The translations under genes were made by a program, and so were the position numbers. The notes below the pieces were generated by a model, which was given only the letters and a program-made list of their open reading frames with translations, was not told the origin of the DNA and ran no database searches. A DNA stretch of 7,541 nucleotides, taken from the NCBI GenBank assembly GCA_034659435.1, contig JAYEHJ010000095.1, positions 1-7,541 of the forward strand. The letters are read 5' to 3'. The DNA is from JAGLYP01 sp034659435 (GTDB taxonomy: Bacteria > Patescibacteriota > Patescibacteriia > Patescibacteriales > UBA12075). This document shows, one piece after another, positions 5,318-7,541 of the stretch (its first letter is position 1; the number at the start of each line of letters is the position of its first letter).

Positions 5318-6211
5318 ATGAGCAAAGAAAAAAAGAATAAAAATAAAAAAAATTCTTCAAAACCAATTAACAAAATTGATATTCCTCAAATAATTACAAA
5401 TAATATTAACATTTTTTATGATGATAAAATTATCCAAGAAGCAGTGGGCAATATTAGATATCACTTAATCATCAAAAGTAAATTGAATAATGAAACCATA
5501 AAACAAATAAGTCAAATAACTGATATTGATGAATTGGTAGAATTTTTAACTAAAAATTGGATTAAAGAAAGTTTCAAAAATAAAGAAGTCAGAAGAGTTT
5601 TTGGTAAAAGAATGGCAAAGAAAATCCTTTTACATGAAAAAGCCGATAAAAGATTAAGCAAAAAGGAATTTGAAGATATAGTTGAGAATATTTCTTTGAT
5701 GGAAACAGACGTATATTTAAAACATCAGCTGGATAGTTATAAATTAAGCGATAATTATCTAATATTCCCCGCGCGCATTAATTTGAATGTTTGGGGAAAG
5801 GTTTTGGATGCAATAATTTTGGGCGCTCCCGAAGAAAATATTTTGAATTGCCGCCAATCAATATGTGAAAAATATTATTTGCCTTCCGTTTATTGCAATA
5901 ACGGTCGGCTGCTAATTGAAATCAACGAATTGACCACGCAAGAAGATGTAATCAGTATTTGGAAAAAAATTGAAAAACTTCAAACCGAATATAAAGAACA
6001 GCGTCAACACATAATTTCCATGAAAAAGCGCGCTAATTTAGAAATAGACAGAATTATTATTGATTTATATGATCAAGGAAAAAAACCCAAAGCAATTTCA
6101 GATAAATTATATTATAAGGGGTATAATAATTTTACGTCAAAAAAAGTTTCGGAAAGGCTAAAAGAAATAAAAAAATTAACAAGACGAAATATTTTTGAAG
6201 AAAGGTTTTAA
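5318..6211 (+). CDS. Unrecognised 297-residue protein with a C-terminal helix-turn-helix
   Basis: I do not recognise the family. The first 16 residues are nearly all Lys, Asn and Ser, suggesting a disordered nucleic-acid-binding tail. Residues about 35-110 are helical and charged, with a basic patch RRVFGKRMAKKILLHEK (92-108). Residues 145-205 look mixed alpha/beta (NYLIFPARINLNVWGKVLDA, then RLLIEINEL). Residues about 210-245 may be coiled coil (KKIEKLQTEYKEQRQ). The end (243-290) has a homeodomain- or sigma-4-like pattern: DRIIIDLYDQGKKPKAISDK, then FTSKKVSERLKEIKK. There is no signal peptide or membrane segment. A DNA-binding regulator or a recombination or replication accessory protein fits best, but that is inference. 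The start is the first ATG, with no Shine-Dalgarno sequence. Codon use is very AT-rich, more so than recQ. It is closed off on the right by a strong terminator. Confidence 0.85.
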   Translation: MSKEKKNKNKKNSSKPINKIDIPQIITNNINIFYDDKIIQEAVGNIRYHLIIKSKLNNETIKQISQITDIDELVEFLTKNWIKESFKNKEVRRVFGKRMAKKILLHEKADKRLSKKEFEDIVENISLMETDVYLKHQLDSYKLSDNYLIFPARINLNVWGKVLDAIILGAPEENILNCRQSICEKYYLPSVYCNNGRLLIEINELTTQEDVISIWKKIEKLQTEYKEQRQHIISMKKRANLEIDRIIIDLYDQGKKPKAISDKLYYKGYNNFTSKKVSERLKEIKKLTRRNIFEERF

Positions 6212-6297
6212 AAATTTTTTCGTAAAACTGTGTAAAACTAAAAATTGCCGTCACTCAAAAAATTACTAATCTAAGAATATAAGCTAAAACAACAAAT

Positions 6298-6349
6298 AAA
6301 AAATAGGGGTTTAGCCCAGGTGCTAAACCCCTATTTTTTGTTGTTTTTT
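6298..6349 (+). terminator. Strong intrinsic terminator after the 297-residue protein gene
   Basis: A perfect 18-bp stem, AAAAAATAGGGGTTTAGC (6298-6315) with its complement (6322-6339), has loop CCAGGT and is followed by GTTGTTTTTT. The GGGGTTTAGC core makes it very stable. The A-tract on the left arm would also allow termination from the - strand. It forms the centre of the nested inverted repeat. Confidence 0.9.
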
Positions 6350-6372
6350 GACTTATATTAGGTAATATTTTA

Positions 6373-6381
6373 TGTTATAAT
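6373..6381 (+). promoter_or_regulatory. Extended -10 promoter of the two-gene unit 6413-6989
   Basis: TG-T-TATAAT is a perfect extended -10 (hexamer 6376-6381). The only good -35 (TTGACT, 6348-6353) is 22 bases away, which is too far, so the TG extension must compensate. Transcription should start near 6388, about 25 bases before the ATG at 6413. The last base of the box is the first base of the right outer arm of the inverted repeat, so promoter and repeat are physically linked. Confidence 0.6.
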
Positions 6382-6412
6382 AGATTAGTAATTTTTTAAT
6401 TTTTAAATTCGC

Positions 6413-6565
6413 ATGTCTCATTTTGAAGAGCTTGAGAGAAAATGCCTTATTGAAGATCTCGGCGTAAAAAAAGAAGATTTGTTTGAAGCCAGGTATAATC
6501 TGCTGGGATTTTTTGAGGTGCTTTACGGAATAGATAAAAGACTAAAAGAAAAACAAATAAAATAA
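6413..6565 (+). CDS. Small 50-residue protein of unknown function
   Basis: The ATG at 6413 opens a 50-codon gene beginning MSHFEELERKCLIEDLGVKK and ending IDKRLKEKQIK, stop TAA at 6563-6565. It is rich in Glu, Lys and Leu and is predicted helical throughout, with the hydrophobic centre ARYNLLGFFEVLYGI (26-40) that could pack a helical hairpin or a protein interface. It lacks a membrane segment or signal. Three things support it as real: a good promoter 32 bases upstream, a sensible amino-acid mix, and a stop placed one base before the ATG of the next gene, as in an operon. I do not recognise the family. It may be a partner or small regulator of the winged-helix protein. Confidence 0.8.
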   Translation: MSHFEELERKCLIEDLGVKKEDLFEARYNLLGFFEVLYGIDKRLKEKQIK

Positions 6566-6566
6566 T

Positions 6567-6989
6567 ATGAACACAGGGTTTACGTCGTTAAGCACAGAAT
6601 TAAATAAAGATAAATATAAACTTGAATTGCGAAAAGATTACAAGTCAGCATTTATATTAAAAGGTTTTGATTATGAAAAATGGACGCCTATACCTAATCA
6701 ATTACTTGTGGATAGCAGAATATCTAGCGGAGCAAAATGTTTTTGGCAGCTTCTTCAAGCGTTAGGAGATGAAAAAGGGCATAGTTATTACGGCCAAAAA
6801 AAATTAGCTAAATTTTTTAATAAAACAATTAGAACAATACAGCGCTACCAAGTTCAGCTGTCAAAATATGGCTGGTTAACTGTGGAACCAGGAACAGAAT
6901 ATCGTAGCAATAATTATTATGTAATTTGGCCGCCAGGCAATACAAATCCAAAATGGAAAAGTTATATGAAAAAAGAAAGAATAAGATAA
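6567..6989 (+). CDS. Winged helix-turn-helix protein of the HTH_36 type
   Basis: This 140-residue protein carries a domain like PF13730 (HTH_36). WTPIPNQLLVDSRISSGAKC (39-58) is the characteristic opening helix. KKLAKFFNKTIRTIQRYQVQ (78-97) holds the recognition helix around RTIQRY, and YGWLTVEPG with SNNYYVIW (101-121) forms the wing. Such domains occur in replication initiators of plasmids and phages and in primosome-like or regulatory proteins. At this length it is essentially the DNA-binding domain with a charged N-terminal tail (1-35) and a short basic end. It has no enzymatic region, so a regulator or replication accessory role is likely. It starts one base after the small upstream gene, is surely co-transcribed with it, and has no Shine-Dalgarno sequence. 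No clear terminator follows. Confidence 0.88.
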   Translation: MNTGFTSLSTELNKDKYKLELRKDYKSAFILKGFDYEKWTPIPNQLLVDSRISSGAKCFWQLLQALGDEKGHSYYGQKKLAKFFNKTIRTIQRYQVQLSKYGWLTVEPGTEYRSNNYYVIWPPGNTNPKWKSYMKKERIR

Positions 6990-7284
6990 AAAATATTAAC
7001 ACTTTTTCCACAATAACGACAAAAATATCATATTGAAGACGACATTTATGACACAGTATATAAGATGCATTGAACAAGAATTATAAAATAAATTGTAGAA
7101 AATTAAAAACTCATCTTAAAACTAAAAAATTCCGCAACTCCCGAAAACTCCTTTTTCTCCAAAAAAATCCATCACAAAGCAACTCCCAACACTTAAAAGC
7201 CATTTATGGTTTGAAGGAAATCAGAAATTTGTTTTTGTAAATCATTGGCATAGCGCGCGAAAAAAATATAGCCTTAAAATCCTA
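6990..7284. other. AT-rich gap after the winged-helix gene, no gene seen
   Basis: Frames on both strands are short or are shadows of the preceding gene. A weak promoter-like pair, TTGAAG (7033-7038) and TATATA (7057-7062) with 18 bases between, points right, towards the structured region. The 9-mer GCAACTCCC occurs twice (7134-7142 and 7179-7187). No terminator hairpin is visible. Confidence 0.4.
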
Positions 7285-7509
7285 TCCGCGAAGCGGAAAA
7301 CGACCGGAAAACGAATTTGGCAAAAGCACCGAACGGCTTCCCGGTCGTAATTTTCGTAGGCGTGTTTATCGGAAGCGCCGGAGCAGGAGCGTGAACAGTG
7401 CTGTGAAGGTTTTTCCGGCGCAATATCATCTAACTAAGGCAAACGATGATGCCGCGCGCTCAGAGCTTGAAATGAGGCAAACTTCGCATAACGCACATTC
7501 AAGCGAAGT
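7285..7509 (+). ncRNA. Candidate structured RNA: GC-rich run of five hairpins
   Basis: Base composition jumps here: 93 of 180 bases at 7321-7500 are G or C, in a window otherwise strongly AT-rich. Five successive stems can be seen: TCCGC/GCGGA (7285-7289 with 7293-7297); ACGACCGG/CCGGTCGT (7300-7307 with 7341-7348); GCGCCGGA/TCCGGCGC (7375-7382 with 7414-7421); ATCATC/GATGAT (7425-7430 with 7445-7450); ACTTCGC/GCGAAGT (7481-7487 with 7503-7509). Several perfect stems in order, with conserved-looking unpaired stretches such as AGAGCTTGAAATGAGGC, suggest a folded RNA. My leading guess is a HEARO/omega-RNA, which lies upstream of IscB in IS200/IS605-type elements, but the IscB gene would be beyond the window. 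Strand is assumed. It is not a tRNA, tmRNA or RNase P RNA by any motif I can see. Confidence 0.4.
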
Positions 7510-7541
7510 GGGCGGACACCATACAAGAATAGAATTATTAG

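Larger units (their letters stand above)
6257..6397. repeat. Nested inverted-repeat element of about 141 bases
   Basis: The outer arms AAAAAATTACTAATCTA (6257-6273) and its exact complement (6381-6397) are 17 bp. Inside them lie AATATAAG (6276-6283) with CTTATATT (6352-6359), then ACAAC with GTTGT, then an 18-bp stem (6298-6315 with 6322-6339). Four nested pairs could fold into one long hairpin with small bulges and a 21-base one-sided insertion (6360-6380). That is more than a terminator needs. It resembles a miniature inverted-repeat or REPIN-like element. No target-site duplication is evident in the flanks (ACTC left, AATT right). Confidence 0.75.

Noticed and set aside
7241..7541. Frame open for 100 codons to the window end on the + strand
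   Set aside because: No ATG, and no GTG or TTG start before the middle; the translation is an Arg/Ser-rich string without family features, and the same DNA is better explained by its paired hairpins. A partial gene cannot be fully excluded.
7425..7541. Integron attC-like pieces (ATCTAAC, GCATAAC)
   Set aside because: The matching GTTAGAT/GTTATGC partners with the right spacing are not in the window and there is no integrase; the stems seen pair differently.
6990..7541. tRNA or other classic RNA gene in the gene-free end
   Set aside because: No T-loop GTTCRA pattern, acceptor-stem pairing, or tmRNA, SRP or RNase P signature was found on either strand.
1..7541. CRISPR array
   Set aside because: No regularly spaced direct repeats of 23 bases or more; the repeats present are inverted, or short pairs.

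Overview
The window reads like a piece of an AT-rich bacterial genome of the Candidate Phyla Radiation (Patescibacteria) type. The reasons are low G+C, secreted proteins with short repeats of the GDG-L-RG-D-KVYVIKNG kind, small helix-turn-helix genes, and almost no Shine-Dalgarno sequences. This placement is an inference from style and families; there is no rRNA marker. TGA is a normal stop here (it ends the methyltransferase gene), so the Gracilibacteria/SR1 code in which UGA is glycine is not in use.

Left part (1-1577, + strand): a consensus sigma-70 promoter (TTGACA, 17 bases, TATAAT) drives one gene for a secreted or surface protein. It has a signal peptide, a ZU5-like beta domain and three copies of a roughly 50-residue repeat. 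Two intrinsic-terminator hairpins follow. The first can also end transcription arriving from the right.

Middle part (1593-4890, - strand): a likely operon read right to left. It encodes a RecQ-family helicase of the variant domain order, a Trm9/ALKBH8-like SAM methyltransferase and a small zincin metallopeptidase. The last two overlap by ATGA. Just upstream of recQ lies a decayed N-terminal piece of a Y1 (REP-associated, IS200-like) transposase, with two in-frame TGA codons. The remnant runs into the recQ start region.

Right part (4891-7541, + strand): looks accessory. A 427-base gap holds a double copy of the palindrome TGTACGTACA and a possible 51-codon ORF. After it come an unrecognised 297-residue protein with a C-terminal helix-turn-helix, a nested inverted-repeat element that contains a strong terminator and the next promoter, a 50-codon gene missed by usual length cut-offs, and, one base later, a 140-residue winged-helix protein of the HTH_36 type. 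The last 550 bases carry no convincing gene. Their final part is about 52% G+C over 7321-7500 (my count) and holds a string of hairpins, so it is the best candidate for a structured RNA. A HEARO/omega-RNA ahead of an IscB gene lying to the right is my leading but unproven idea.
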